Positions 19,685 to 30,417 are shown, counted from the first letter of the stretch. The stretch is DNA of 64,000 bases from Azolla caroliniana (GCA_043228905.1 JBHGNT010000008.1:8680001-8744000); one strand, 5' to 3'. The notes: generated by a model not told the origin, from the letters alone. Program-made: numbers and translations.

Positions 19685-20077
19685 TGTAAAGAATCAAGAG
19701 ATGGATTCTGTGCAGCGGAATAGATATGAACTCTGTGTATGTATGAGAGAGTGAGAGAGAGAGAGAGAGAGACAAGGAGTAAGACATAGAGAATACGCAA
19801 GGTAAAGTATATTAACAAAGGACAAAGACTCAACATTATACAAGGTGGGAGGAGGGTGCTTTATATAGTCACCCTCTCTCTTCATTAACTACAAGACTCA
19901 TAGAGCATGGGGAATGTGAAAGCTCATAAGTTATGTGTCATAGAATATGATTCTATGACTCATACTAAATGCTAGAATACAAAGTGGTGACATAATGGTG
20001 ACTCCTAACCGTTGGAGTGTCTATTCACTCTCAAGGTGAGTTCACACAATAGACCAAGTTGAGCTTGATTCTCAACA
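19685..20077 (-). repeat. 5' LTR of copia E (393 bp)
   Basis: Near-identical to 16243-16633. The minus strand starts TGTTGAGAATC and ends GATTCTTTACA before the PBS. Confidence 0.92.
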
Positions 20078-20082
20078 ATCGT

Positions 20083-21140
20083 GTACATCAAACTCCCAAC
20101 GGCAGAAGCATATGGTATCTTCATCATATCCATCTTCTCCGCCTTTTTCCTCGGGCTTCGTTTCCCGGATAGCTTGCAGTTTGCTGGAAGCGTCGATCTA
20201 ACCGGTTTCGCCTCCGACATGTTGAATCTTAGAAGCACCTTTGTCACATACTTCTCTTGTGACAACCACAATAGCTTCTTCGACCGGTCCCGGATGATGT
20301 GCATTCCCAATATCTGTCTTGCCGAACCCAAGTCTTTCATTGAGAAGGTCCGGTTTAGAGCCTTCTTCAGCATATGAATCTTGCCTTGGTCTCATCCGAC
20401 GATCAGCATATCATCCACATATAGGAGTATCAGGAAGTCTCCTTCATCAAATTTCTTCACAAACACACAATGATCGGCTTGCGTCTTGTGGTACCCTTGG
20501 TTGGTCATGAAGGAGTCAAACTTCTGGTACCATTGCCGGGGGGCTTGCTTCAGTCCATATAGGCTCTCTTCAGTCGGCACACCAGGTGCTCCTTCCCTTT
20601 CTTCTCAAATCCTTCTAGTTGATGCATGTAGATCTCCTCTTCGAGGTCACCATGGAGGAATGTTGTCTTCACGTCCGGTTGCTCTACCTCGAGGTCCATG
20701 CTTGCTGCTATGCCCAATACCGTTCGGATGGATGTCATCTTTACTACCGGCGCAAAGATCTCATCAAAGTCCACTCCTTTCTTTTGTTGGAATCCCTTCA
20801 CCACGATTTGGGCCTTATATCTTGGTGGATTCCGGATGTCTCTCGGTTTCAGTTTGTACACCCACTTGTTCCGGAGTGCTCTCTTCCCTTTCGGCAACTC
20901 CTTCAGTTCATATGTGTGGTTCTCATTCAGGGAATCCATCTCTTCCTGCATGGCACTCATCCACTTGCGGTTGTGGGTGTATCTCTTTGCTTCTCCGAAG
21001 CTTTCCGGCTCCCCCTCCTCAGTTCGCAACACATGCTCTGCATCCGGAAATCTCCGGGGGGCTCTTCTTTCACAAAGAGGATATCTCCGTCCTTGGCTTC
21101 TGACTACCAATTCCTCCGTTTGTTCCGAATCCGAATCCAA
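20083..21140 (-). pseudogene. Copia D reverse transcriptase
   Basis: Minus-strand pieces encode NKWVYKLKPRD, GVDFDEIFAPVVKMTS, TFLHGDLEEEIYM, LYGLKQAPRQW, LYVDDMLIVG and MKDLGSARQILGMHI, closely matching copia A. A frame change near 20560 and a stop after YVDDMLIVG break it. It is interrupted at 20082 by element E. Confidence 0.87.
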
Positions 21141-22433
21141 TTCGGGATCTTGTCTAGTTCCGGTGTCTTCTTCTTCTTCTTCTTCTTCTTCCTCTGTCGG
21201 TTCGGTTTCTTGTCCCTATCCGCCCGACTCGTCGAGTGTCATTTGGTTTCCGGCTAACATCTGGTTTCCAACTGGGTAGGTCCTTGTGTCCTCAGGCCAG
21301 TTTTCATTGGATGATCTAGAGTTAGTCATCTTCTTCTCCGACTCCCAGTCGGAAATGGTCTTGTCTTCCATGAAGACTATGTCCTGACTTCGGAACACCT
21401 TCTTGTCGACCAGATCCCACACCCGGTAACTGAACTCATCATTGTCGTATCCAAGGAATATGCATGGCCTGGACTTCGGATCCAGCTTCCTTTGCCACAT
21501 GTACATATGTGAGACACCTGAACACCTTCAGATGCTGGTAAGAGACATCTTTACCAGTCCATACTTTCTGAGGTGAGTCTCCTCCCAAGGGTACTGAGGG
21601 TGATCTGTTTATCACATAGGTCGTTGTCATCAGCGCCTCAGCCCAAAACGTCTTAGGTAACTTGGCATGTGTGAGCATGCTCCAGACTCTCTCCATTATG
21701 GTCCGATTCATCCTTTCAGCCAGCCCATTCAATTCCGGCGTCTTCGGCACGCTGAATTCAAGCCAAATTCCCTTCGACTAGCAGTACTCCTCGAACTGCC
21801 CCTGGTATTCTCCTCCGTTATGTACTCAAACCGCCTTTAGCTTCGGGTCAGATTCTCTTTCCACTCTCCCGTGGAGCTCCTTGAAGACGAATAGCACCTG
21901 ATCCTTCGTCTTCAACGGCAAGACCCATAGCTTCCGGCTGTGGTCATCAATGAACGTCATGAAGTACTGCAATCCGGCATGTGACTTCGTGTCCCCTTGA
22001 CACACATCGGTATGCACCAACTCCAGTGGTGCATTCTGTCTCATCGATGGTCTTGACCGGAAGGAGGTTCGATTTTGCTTTCCAGACAAGCAATCGATGC
22101 ACTTCTCAAGTTGCACATCCTTCACCGGAATGAGGTTGTCATCAGCAAGCCTCTTCATCCCCTTCTCACTCATGTGACACAGTCTTTTGTGCCACAGCTC
22201 ACCGGTAGTGTCGGATACTACGTACAGTGTGTTGACCTTCCGGGCTTGTGCCACTATTAGAATCCCTTTGTTGAACTTCATGACTCCGTTCCGGATGCTA
22301 CCTGTGTAGCCTTCATCATCCAGCCGGCCGGTTGATATCAGGTTCAGTCAAACCTCCGGAACGTGTCGGACATCCTTTAGCAACAGGTTGCATCCGGTTG
22401 ATGTCGTCAACAGCACATCTCCTATGCCGATAA
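21141..22433 (-). pseudogene. Copia D integrase and GAG-pre-integrase
   Basis: Pieces in different frames encode LWHKRLCHMSEKGM, HTDVCQGD, PKTPELNGLAERMNRT and AKLPKTFWAEAL. The AD-NGGEY segment around 21800 is damaged, and there is a stop near 21780. The upstream end (GIGDVLL) is cut at 22433 by element F. Confidence 0.85.
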
Positions 22434-22735
22434 TGTTAGGAAACAGGTCCCTTCGGATGGGAAGTGAAAAGAACAGTGATATGGAGTACCCGGCAACGGA
22501 AGACCCGGTGAGAGCCGGATGACGAGTACCCGGCAAGAACCGGATGGTGAAGACCCAGTGAGAACCGGACGACTTGTGCCCGGCAAGCGCTGGATGATGC
22601 AGGCCCAGTGAGGAGTGCTCACCGGATGAAGGGACATATTTGTAAATATGTTTCTGAGAGTTCATCGGGGCTATATTTGTAAATAGCCGAAAAGTCATAT
22701 TAGTATAAATATGACTTAGGGGAAACTTAATATGC

Positions 22736-22777
<42 letters not shown>

Positions 22778-23133
22778 AGTTGTAGTCATTCTTGTTGGCG
22801 CAAGATTAGAGCGCAATAGTGTACACACAGAGAGAGAGAGAGAGAGAGAGTAAGAGACGAAGAGTTCGTATCTCTGTTGTAACCGCCGCCTGTGGCGAAG
22901 ATTGTGAGCACAAGGTCATTGCCTCCATTCACTCACTGTTGTATATTGTTACATAGTGATAGTTAGCAGTCAGTGGACTGTCGTGGTTTTTTCCCGTGTT
23001 CGGGTTTTCCATGTAAACATCCTGTTTACTCTTCTCTCCATTGTATCGTGCATTCATTCCCATTTTTTCTGTGTTTGATTTTAAGCTTGGTTGTGGCCGA
23101 GTGTTGTTCATCGAAAGCGTGCAGTTCCTGTCA
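22434..23133 (+). repeat. 5' LTR of copia F (700 bp)
   Basis: Starts TGTTAGGAAACAGG and ends TTCCTGTCA. It contains short tandem units of the type GACCCGGTGAGAACCGGATG in the first part, a GTT microsatellite (about 22737-22780) and a GA microsatellite (about 22829-22852). A TATAAATATG promoter-like motif lies at about 22704. Confidence 0.92.
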
Positions 23134-23136
23134 AAG

Positions 23137-23148
23137 TGGTATCAGAGC
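23137..23148 (+). promoter_or_regulatory. Primer-binding site of copia F
   Basis: TGGTATCAGAGC, three bases after the LTR, as in copia A. Confidence 0.9.
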
Positions 23149-23163
23149 GAAACGACAAAGAAA

Positions 23164-24204
23164 ATGGACGAATCGTTGGGAGGCATGCTCAAGCTTACCG
23201 GCTACAACTATTCAGTGTGGAAGTCGAAGATGAGGGACATGCTCGTGGTTAAAGATCTTTGGTTTCCGGTTCAGTTCGAGGACAAGAGACCGGACAAAAT
23301 CAACGCCACGATATGGGAGGTGATGCACATGAAGACAACGGCGTACATACGGTGCTTCATTGACATGAGTCTATACAACAACTTCAATGAAGAGAGCAAG
23401 GCTCATGAGCTCTGGGAGAAGATCGGCATTATGTTTCAAAACAAAAATGTTGTTAATCAGGTTTCGGTATTTCGGAAACTAGTAAGACTCCGGTACCAAG
23501 ATGGCTCCAGCATGGCGGAGCACATGAATGCCTTCCAGGGGCTGATCCACCAAGCAACATCATTGGAAGTACCTCTCGCCGACGAAGTACTAGCACTACT
23601 CCTACTCGGTTCCCTCCCAGATAGCTGGGAGATGTTGGTTGTCACTTTGGGCAACGCCGGGCCGGAAGGGAAACAGTTATCCCTAGCAAGAGTGAACTCG
23701 AGCTTGCTAGATGAGGAGGCGCGTCGGAAAGATAAGGATATGAGCTCCGACTCCAAAGTGCTCCTTACCGAATCAGAACGCGGAAGACAAAGGAACCGTA
23801 GCCCCCAGAACCGGGAAAAGTCGGGGACACGGTCAAAGTCAAGGGGGAGGCCTACTTGCTTCTATTGCGGCAAGCCGGGACACTTCCAGAAGAACTATCG
23901 GCACTTCCGAAAAGACAAGGAAACTGACAGTACCAATTCGAAGCAGACACCGGACCGGAACGGTAAAGACCGGAGGGGGCCGGACCGGAAGGGAACAACG
24001 GCAATCGTGGCAAGTGAAGAAGAGTCGATGCTCATCACCGAGGAGAGTGAGCTAAACCTTGCCGGCGACGAGATGACTTGGGTGGTCGACTTCGGAGCGT
24101 CGTTCCACCTTACCCCGGACCGGAAATGCTTGTCATCCTACTCAGCCGGTGATCACGGCTGTGTCCGGATGGGGAATGAAGGTACATCTGAATTGTCATC
24201 TTAG
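23164..24204 (+). pseudogene. Copia F gag and protease
   Basis: From ATG 23164, a UBN2-type Gag of about 230 residues is followed by a zinc knuckle CFYCGKPGHFQKNY, in which the last Cys has become Tyr. The protease motif reads DFGASFHLT where A has DSGASFHLT. A frameshift near 24195 ends the frame. All these changes fit C-to-T or G-to-A transitions or small indels. Confidence 0.9.
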
Positions 24205-24209
24205 GAGAC

Positions 24210-25751
24210 GTGTGGTTGACAACACCAACCGGATGCAAGCTGCTGCTGAAGGATGTCCAACACGTTCCGAAGGTTCGTCTGAACCTGATATCAGCCGGTC
24301 GGCGAGATGATGAAGGCTATACGGGTAGCATCCGGAACGGTGTTATGAAGTTCAGCAAAGGGAGCCTGATTGTGGCTCGGGCCCAGAAGGTCAACACGTT
24401 GTACCTGATGAAGGCCCAGTTATGCCCGGGAGAAGTGAACGTGGCATCCAACACTGCCGATGAGCTGCGGCACAACAGGTTGTGTCACATGAGCGAGAAG
24501 GGGATGGAGAGGCTTGCAGACGACAACCTCATTCCAGTGAAGAACGTGCACTTGGAGAAGTGCATTGATTGTCTGGCCGGTAAACAAAACCGGACCTCCT
24601 TCCGATCGAGGCCACCGATCAGACGTAATGCACCACTGGAGTTGGTGCATACTGATGTATTTCAAGTGGACACAAAGTCACATGCTGGATCGCAATACTT
24701 CGTGACGTTCATAGATGACCACAGCCGGAAGCTGTGGGCCAGACCATTGAAGACGAAGGATCAGGTGTTATCCGTCTTCAAAGAGCTCCACGCGAGAGTG
24801 GAAAGAGAAACCGGCCAGAAGCTGAAGGCGGTTCGAGCAAATAATGGAGGTGAATACCGGGGGCAGTTCAAGGAGTATTGTCGCTCGAAGGGAATTCGGC
24901 TCGAATTTACCGTGCCGAAGACGCCGGAACTAAATGGGATGGCCGAGAGGATGAACCGGACCATAATGGAGAGGGTCTGTAGTATGCTGGCACATGCAAA
25001 ACTACCCAAGAAGTTTTGGGCTGACGCACTGTCGACGGCGACATATGTGATAAACAGATCACCCTCAGTACCCTTGGACGGAGACACACCACAGAGAGTC
25101 TGGACCGGTAAGGAAGTGTCCTACCGGCATCTGAAGGTATTCAGGTGTCTTGCGTATGTGCATGTAACTAAGGACCGAAGAGGAAAACTAGATCCAAAGA
25201 CCTGGCCAGGCATACTCCTCAGTTACGGCGACGATGAGTTCGGCTACCGAGTGTGGGACCTGGTCGACAAGAAGGTATTCCGGAGTCGAGATATTATCTT
25301 CATGGAGGACAAGACGCTCGCCAAATGGGAGTCGGTGAAGAAGATAATGAACTCCGAGTCGACCGGTAAGGATCGATTCTACGACGAGCAGACCAAACCA
25401 GCAAGAGACCGGTTAGCACTCGAGGAACCAGCCGGTAACTGTGAGGATACCGAACCGGCAGAAGAAGAAGCAGAGGAAGCTGAAACCGGAACCGGCCAAG
25501 ACCCCGAATCGGATTCGGATGAAGAGCAAATGGAGGAGCCGGTTACCGAAGCCCAAAGACGGAGATATCCTCTCACAGAGAGAAGGACTGCCTGGGGATT
25601 TCCGGATGCAGAGCATGTGCGGCTAACCGATGAGGGGGAGCCAGAAAGCTTCGAAGAAGCGAAGGATGACACCAATAGCCGCAAATGGTTAAGTGCCATA
25701 CAGAATGAGATGGATTCCCTGCATGAGAACCATACGTACAAATTGGTGTAG
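24210..25751 (+). pseudogene. Copia F integrase
   Basis: The long open frame has GAG-pre-integrase (LCHMSEKGM), HTDVFQVD, the core and the acidic linker. The catalytic motif reads RANNGGEY where A has RADNGGEY (Asp to Asn), so the DDE triad is lost. It ends with TAG at 25749, where A continues into RT. Confidence 0.9.
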
Positions 25752-27209
25752 TTGCCGAAAGGAAAGCGGGTACTCCGAAACAAGTGGGTGTACAAGTTGA
25801 AACCGGGAGATGCCGGAAACCCCCCGAGATACAAAGCCAGGATCGTGGTAAAGGGGTTCCAGCAGAAGAAGGGCGTGGACTTCGACGAGATATTTGCCCT
25901 GGTAGTAAAGATGACCTCCATGTAGACGGTGCTGAGTATAGTGGCAAGCATGGACCTCGAGGTAAAGCATCTGGACATGAAGACGGCATTCCTTCATGGT
26001 GACCTCGAAGAGGAGATCTACATGCAGCAACCGGAAGGATTCGTAGAGAAAGGGAAGGAGCATCTGGTTTGCCGGTTGAAGAAGAGCTTGTACGGACTGA
26101 AGCGGGCCCCCCGACAATGGTACCGGAAGTTCGACTCCTTCATGACCGATCAAGGGTACCACAAGACGCAGGCCGATCACGGCGTGTTTGTGAAGAAGTT
26201 CGAAGGAGGCGACTTCCTGATACTCCTTCTGTATGTGGACAACATGTTGATTGTCGGACGGAACCAAGCCAAAATACGGATGCTGAAGAAGGCTCTCAAC
26301 CGAACCTTCGCGATGAAAGACTTGGGTCCGGCAAGACAGATGTTGGGGATGCATATCATCCGGAACCGGCCAACGAAGCAACTATGGCTCTCACAGGAGA
26401 AATACGTGACAAAGGTGCTTTAGCGGTTCAACATGTTAGAAGCGAAACCGGTCAGATCGACACTCCCGGCAAACTGCAGACTATCCAGTAAGAAAAGCCC
26501 GAAGACGAAAGCGGAGAAGGCTGATATGATGAAGGTTCCATATGCCTCTGCCGTCGGGAGCTTAATGTACGCAATGGTGTGTACCCGACCGGATATAGGA
26601 TATGCAGTCAGAGTGGTGAGCCGGTTTATGAGCAATCCCGGCAAGGAGCACTGGAACGCAGTCAAATGGATACTCCGGTACTTGAAGGGCACTTCAAATA
26701 TGTGTCTCCGATTCGGCTCCGGAAAACCTCAATTTGACGGTTTTACCGATTCGGATATGTCGGTTGATGTGGATACCAGCCGGTCTACATCCGGGTATGT
26801 AATGACATATGCAGGGGGAGCTGTTTCGTGGCAGTCAAGGCTGTAGAAGACGGTTGCATTGTCAACCACGAAGGCGGAGTACATGGCGGTTGTGGAAGCC
26901 GGCAAGGAAATATTATGGATGAAGGACTTCATCAGAGAGCTCGGTATCCGGCAAGATGAATACCGGCTCTATTACGACAATCAAAGTGCCATCCACCTTG
27001 CTAAGAATGCGGCCTACCATTCCCGGACGAAGCATATCCAGCGAAGGTATCACTGGATCCGGGAAAGAGTAGATGACCAGGAGTTCGCGCTGACGAAGAT
27101 CCACATGGCCGAGAACGGGTCAGATATGCTGACCAAAGTACTGATACCTGACAAGCTGGATGCATGTCGGAAGCGGATCGGACTAGTAAGACATCCCATG
27201 CTGGAGTGA
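25752..27209 (+). pseudogene. Copia F reverse transcriptase and RNase H
   Basis: The frame continues after the TAG with NKWVYKLKPGD and FDEIFALVVKM. More stops follow (25923, 26421, 26845), with open pieces between. The RT active site reads YVDNML where A has YVDDML. RNase H (DSDMSVDVDTSRSTSGY, STTKAEY) and the final RIGLVRHPM are present, and the length matches A. Confidence 0.9.
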
Positions 27210-27219
27210 AGGGGGAGTT
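27210..27219 (+). promoter_or_regulatory. Polypurine tract of copia F
   Basis: AGGGGGAG directly after the stop codon and before the 3' LTR, as in A. Confidence 0.8.
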
Positions 27220-27967
27220 TGTTAGGAAACAGGTCCCTCCGGATGGGAAGTGAAAAGAACAGTGATATGGAGTACCCGACAATGGAAGACCCGATGAGAG
27301 CTGGATGACGAGTACCCGGCAAGAACCGGATGGTGAAGACCCGGTGAGAACCGGATGTGTAGTACCCGGCAACGGAAGACCCGGTGAGAACTGGATGAGG
27401 AGTACCTGGCAACGGAAGACCCGGTGAGAACCCAATGACTTGTGCCCGGCAAGCGCCGGATGATGCAGGCCTGGTGAGGAATGCTCACCGGATGAAGGGA
27501 CATATTGGGTAAATATGTTTTTGAGAGTCCATCGGGGCTATATTTGTAAATAGCAGAAAAGTCATATTAGTATAAATATGACTTAGGGCAAACTTACTAT
27601 GTTGTTGTTGTTGTTGTAGTTGTAGTCATTCTTGTTGGCGCAAGATTAGAGCGCAACAGTGTACAGAGAGAGAGAGAGAGAGAGTAAGAGACGAAGAGTT
27701 CGTATCTCTGTTGTAACCGCCGCCTGTGGCGAAGATCGTGAGCACGAGGTCGTTGCCTCCATGCGCTCACTGTTGTATATTGTTACATAGTGATAGTTAG
27801 CAGTCAGTGGACTGCCGTGGTTTTTTCCCGTGTTTGGGTTTTCCACGTAAACATCCTGTGTACTCTTCTCTCCATTGTGTCGTACATTCATTCCCGTTTT
27901 TTCTGTGTTTGATTTTAAGCTTGGTTGTGGCCGAGCGTTGTTCATCAGGAGCGTGTAGTTCCTGTCA
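27220..27967 (+). repeat. 3' LTR of copia F (748 bp)
   Basis: Same ends as the 5' LTR. It is longer because of extra copies of the GTACCCGGCAACGGAAGACC-type tandem units in U3, and has a shorter GTT run. Confidence 0.92.
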
Positions 27968-27972
27968 GATAA

Positions 27973-29008
27973 TTCGGCATGTCCCTTCCTTCCCCATCCG
28001 GACACAACCATGATCACCGACTATCTAGGATGAGAAGCATATCCGGTTCGGTGTTAAGTGGAAAGAGGCTCCGGAATCGACAACCCACATTGTCTTATCG
28101 CCGACAAGGTTTAACTCATTCTCTTCGGTAATGCGCATCAATTCCTCTTCACTTGTCGCGATCGCCGACATTCCTTTCCGATCCGGGCCTCTCTGGTCCG
28201 AACCGTTTCTGTCCGAACTCTTCTTCGAATCGGTTGTGCCAGTTTCCTTCTCTTTCCGGAAATGCCGACAGTTCTTCTGGAAGTGTCCCGGCTTCCCACA
28301 ATAGAAGCACGTGGGCCTCCCCCTTGACTTTGACCTCGTCCCCGATTTGTCCTGGTTTTGGGGACTTTGATACCGGCCTTTTCCCCGGTTCTGGTCATCT
28401 TCCGTGACCAAGGACTTCAGATCGGTTTCGGACTCCCGGTTCTTCTGGCGAGCTTCTTCATCTAGCAAGCTTGACTTTACCCTTGCTAGGGACAGTTGTT
28501 TTCCCTCCGGCCCGACATTGCCCAACGTGACAACTAATGTCTCCCAGCTATCCGGGAGGGAACTGAGTAGGAGCAATGCAAGTACCTCATCGGCGAGAGG
28601 TACTTCCAATGAGGTTGCTTGGTGTATCAGCCCCTGGAAGGCATTCATGTGCTCCACCATACTAGAGTCGTCCTAGTACCGGTGCCTCACTACCTTCCGG
28701 AGTACCGAAACCTGATTAATGACATTCTTGTTCTGGAACATGATGTCGATCTTCTCCCAGAGTTCATGAGCCTTGCTATCTTCATGGAAGTTGTTGTACA
28801 GGCCTATGTCAATGAAACACCGAATGTATGTCGTCGTCTTCATGTGCATCACCTCCCACACTGTAGCATCGATCTTATCCGGTCTTTTGGCCCCGAACTG
28901 AACTGGCAACCAAATATCTTTAACCACCAGCATATCCCTCATCTTCGACTTCCACACTGAGTAGTTGGAGCCTGTAAGCTTGAACATGCCGCCAAATGAT
29001 TCTTCCAT
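27973..29008 (-). pseudogene. Copia D gag and protease
   Basis: From ATG 29008, a UBN2-type Gag (FGGMFKLTGSNYSVWKSKM), a stop near 28675, then an open piece with an intact zinc knuckle CFYCGKPGHFQKNC and protease DSGASFHLT. It is cut by F and continues at 22433. Gag is very close to that of F. Confidence 0.88.
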
Positions 29009-29022
29009 TTCCTATTTTGCTC

Positions 29023-29034
29023 GCTATGATACCA
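29023..29034 (-). promoter_or_regulatory. Primer-binding site of copia D
   Basis: TGGTATCATAGC on the minus strand, three bases from the LTR; one base differs from the standard site. Confidence 0.85.
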
Positions 29035-29037
29035 GTT

Positions 29038-29575
29038 TGTTGAGAAACAGCGCGGAATATTGCTCGGCCACAACTGAGACTTGAACACTTCGATGAGAAT
29101 GGAGAACACATAAATGGGAACTAAAGAGTGAACACAAGATGTTTACGTGGAAAACCCTAATAGGGAAAAACCACGGGAGCCCACAGACTTCGAACTATCA
29201 CTATAAAGAAAAGGGTTACAATCAGAGACTCGTAGGCAACGACCTCGAGCTCTGTATCTTCGCCAAGCGGCGGTTACAACAGAGTATCGCTCTATACCTC
29301 TCTCTCCCGCTCTGTCGCTCTTTGTACAGTAGTTATACGCCTACAATAATATCAACAACCTTACAAAGTGATTGCCCTAAGTCATATTTATACTTATATG
29401 AACTTAGGGCTATTTACAAATATAGCCTCAATAGACTTGCTCAAGACATATTTATAGATATGTCTTCTCTTCCGGTTCTCAACGGGTCTCCTCCGGTTTC
29501 CGGATCTCTTCCGGTTCTCACCGGGTCCTCTTTATTCATCACCGGATCCCATCCGGAGAGACCAATTTCCCAACA
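29038..29575 (-). repeat. 5' LTR of copia D (538 bp)
   Basis: The minus strand runs from TGTTGGGAAATTGG to TTTCTCAACA. It shares the GGTTCTC/CCGGA word pattern and TATAAATATGAC-type promoter region with the LTRs of A and F. No second copy is in the window. Confidence 0.85.
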
Positions 29576-29732
29576 GAGAACAAAACATTAGGCACAAGAT
29601 GACCCCTTTTTGCTCAGGCTCAACGGCTCAATATATATAGAATGAACAAATACATCAATGCTCAACCTAGGTTGCAAAGTCAATTTATATAATGACTGAC
29701 TTAGGGCAACTGCCCTTCTTAGTATTTACAAA
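29576..29732. other. Short unassigned spacer
   Basis: 157 bases, AT-rich, with no coding potential or repeat that I can name, between the LTR of D and the LTR of G. Confidence 0.5.
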
Positions 29733-29925
29733 TGTTGGGAGATCAATCTCAACTTAGTTTAGTTATTTAGTCAACCATGTAACTTCGTGGTTACCTAGAT
29801 AGAATCTAGTTAGGAGTGTTGACTATAAACCCTTAAATAGGATTTTGTACTTGTACGTAAGTGGGGATACATTTAGGATTCTCCACTACCAAGTATATTG
29901 AATATAAGACTTACATCCTTGTACC
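29733..29925 (+). repeat. 5' LTR of copia G, first part
   Basis: Starts TGTTGGGAGATC and ends at the GTACC target duplication of gypsy H. It continues at 35698. Confidence 0.85.
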
Positions 29926-29927
29926 TG

Positions 29928-29992
29928 TCATAACTAGACTCGAACCCATAACCTTTTGTTACACGGGTCGAGACTTTACCATTAGGTTATGA
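29928..29992 (-). other. tRNA-like module at the start of the H LTR, antisense to the element
   Basis: The minus strand has an A-box-like TAACCTAATGG (29979-29989) and a B-box GGGTTCGAGTC (29937-29947). The two ends form a perfect 7-bp acceptor-like pair (TCATAAC/GTTATGA). D and T stems are poor, so I do not call a tRNA gene. The same module is in the 3' LTR at 35223-35287. Confidence 0.55.
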
Positions 29993-30100
29993 ATTGTAAT
30001 TTGAAGGATATTATTTTCATTTAGGTTTTATTGGAAATTGATGTATATTCCAGATTTCTCTGGAACATTCTAGAAACTTCAGGAGTATTCCTGAAGACAC

Positions 30101-30108
30101 TATAAAAG
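30101..30108 (+). promoter_or_regulatory. TATA box of gypsy H
   Basis: TATAAAAG. Typical plant spacing puts the transcription start about 30-34 bases downstream, at about 30134. Confidence 0.7.
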
Positions 30109-30133
30109 GAGGCGCAAGGCATTAGTTCGAACC

Positions 30134-30145
30134 AAATCGGTTCAA
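30134..30145 (+). promoter_or_regulatory. Predicted mRNA 5' end of H, complementary to its own PBS
   Basis: AAATCGGTTCAA begins 33 bases after the TATA box start and is the exact reverse complement of 30406-30417. Complementarity stops at the first base, as expected if it is the transcript 5' end. Confidence 0.6.
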
Positions 30146-30210
30146 CGCCAGTCTTAAGCCTTCTAACTACTGTTGTATATCTTCCTTCATATAATACATA
30201 TATCTTTCGC

Positions 30211-30270
<60 letters not shown>

Positions 30271-30405
30271 ACTCATTCCTTCTCTCAAAGTTCGACTCCT
30301 CTCATAGTACTAATCCTTCTCTGTCTTAGTACTATTCCCCAACAATAGTACTAATCCTTCTTTTAGTACTAATTCCTTCTCTGCCTTAATAGAGTTCCTG
30401 ACAGT

Positions 30406-30417
30406 TTGAACCGATTT
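30406..30417 (+). promoter_or_regulatory. Putative self-priming primer-binding site of H
   Basis: TTGAACCGATTT lies two bases after the LTR end. It does not begin with TGG, as tRNA-primed sites do, and pairs over 12 bases with 30134-30145 of the same transcript. Confidence 0.6.

Larger units (their letters stand above)
16243..20077 (-). mobile_element. Copia E, internally deleted, with complete LTRs
   Basis: Two LTRs of 391 and 393 bp bound the element. The target duplication ATCGT is at 16238-16242 and 20078-20082. Inside are PBS, gag, the integrase C-terminal region, RT, RNase H and a polypurine tract (GAGGGGGTG on the minus strand next to 16633). Zinc knuckle, protease and the integrase core are missing, so it could only have moved with proteins from a helper. 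It inserted into copia D. Confidence 0.92.
22434..27967 (+). mobile_element. Full-length copia F, mutated in most active sites
   Basis: LTRs of 700 and 748 bp and the target duplication GATAA (22429-22433 and 27968-27972). Complete gag to RNase H, PBS and polypurine tract. It belongs to the family of A and D and lies in D in the opposite orientation. Structure is intact, but the zinc knuckle, protease, integrase and RT each have an inactivating change, and there is at least one frameshift and several stops. Confidence 0.94.
16150..29575 (-). mobile_element. Old copia D, split by two later insertions
   Basis: Minus-strand pieces at 27968-29575, 20083-22433 and 16150-16237 are one element of the same family as A and F: 5' LTR, PBS, gag, protease, integrase, RT and part of RNase H. 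The pieces rejoin exactly when F (22434-27967) and E (16243-20077) and one copy of each target duplication are removed. The 3' end, including the 3' LTR, is lost at about 16150. Several stops and deletions show that it is dead. Confidence 0.87.
29926..30403 (+). repeat. 5' LTR of gypsy H (478 bp)
   Basis: TGTCATAAC ... TTCCTGACA. Contents in order: antisense tRNA-like module (29928-29992), TATAAAAG at 30101, the primer-like word AAATCGGTTCAA at 30134, a CT microsatellite (about 30211-30265), and repeated TAGTACTAAT words before the end. Confidence 0.95.

Noticed and set aside
29576-29732. Host gene in the small gaps between elements
   Set aside because: No gap has codon structure, splice sites or similarity that I can recognise.
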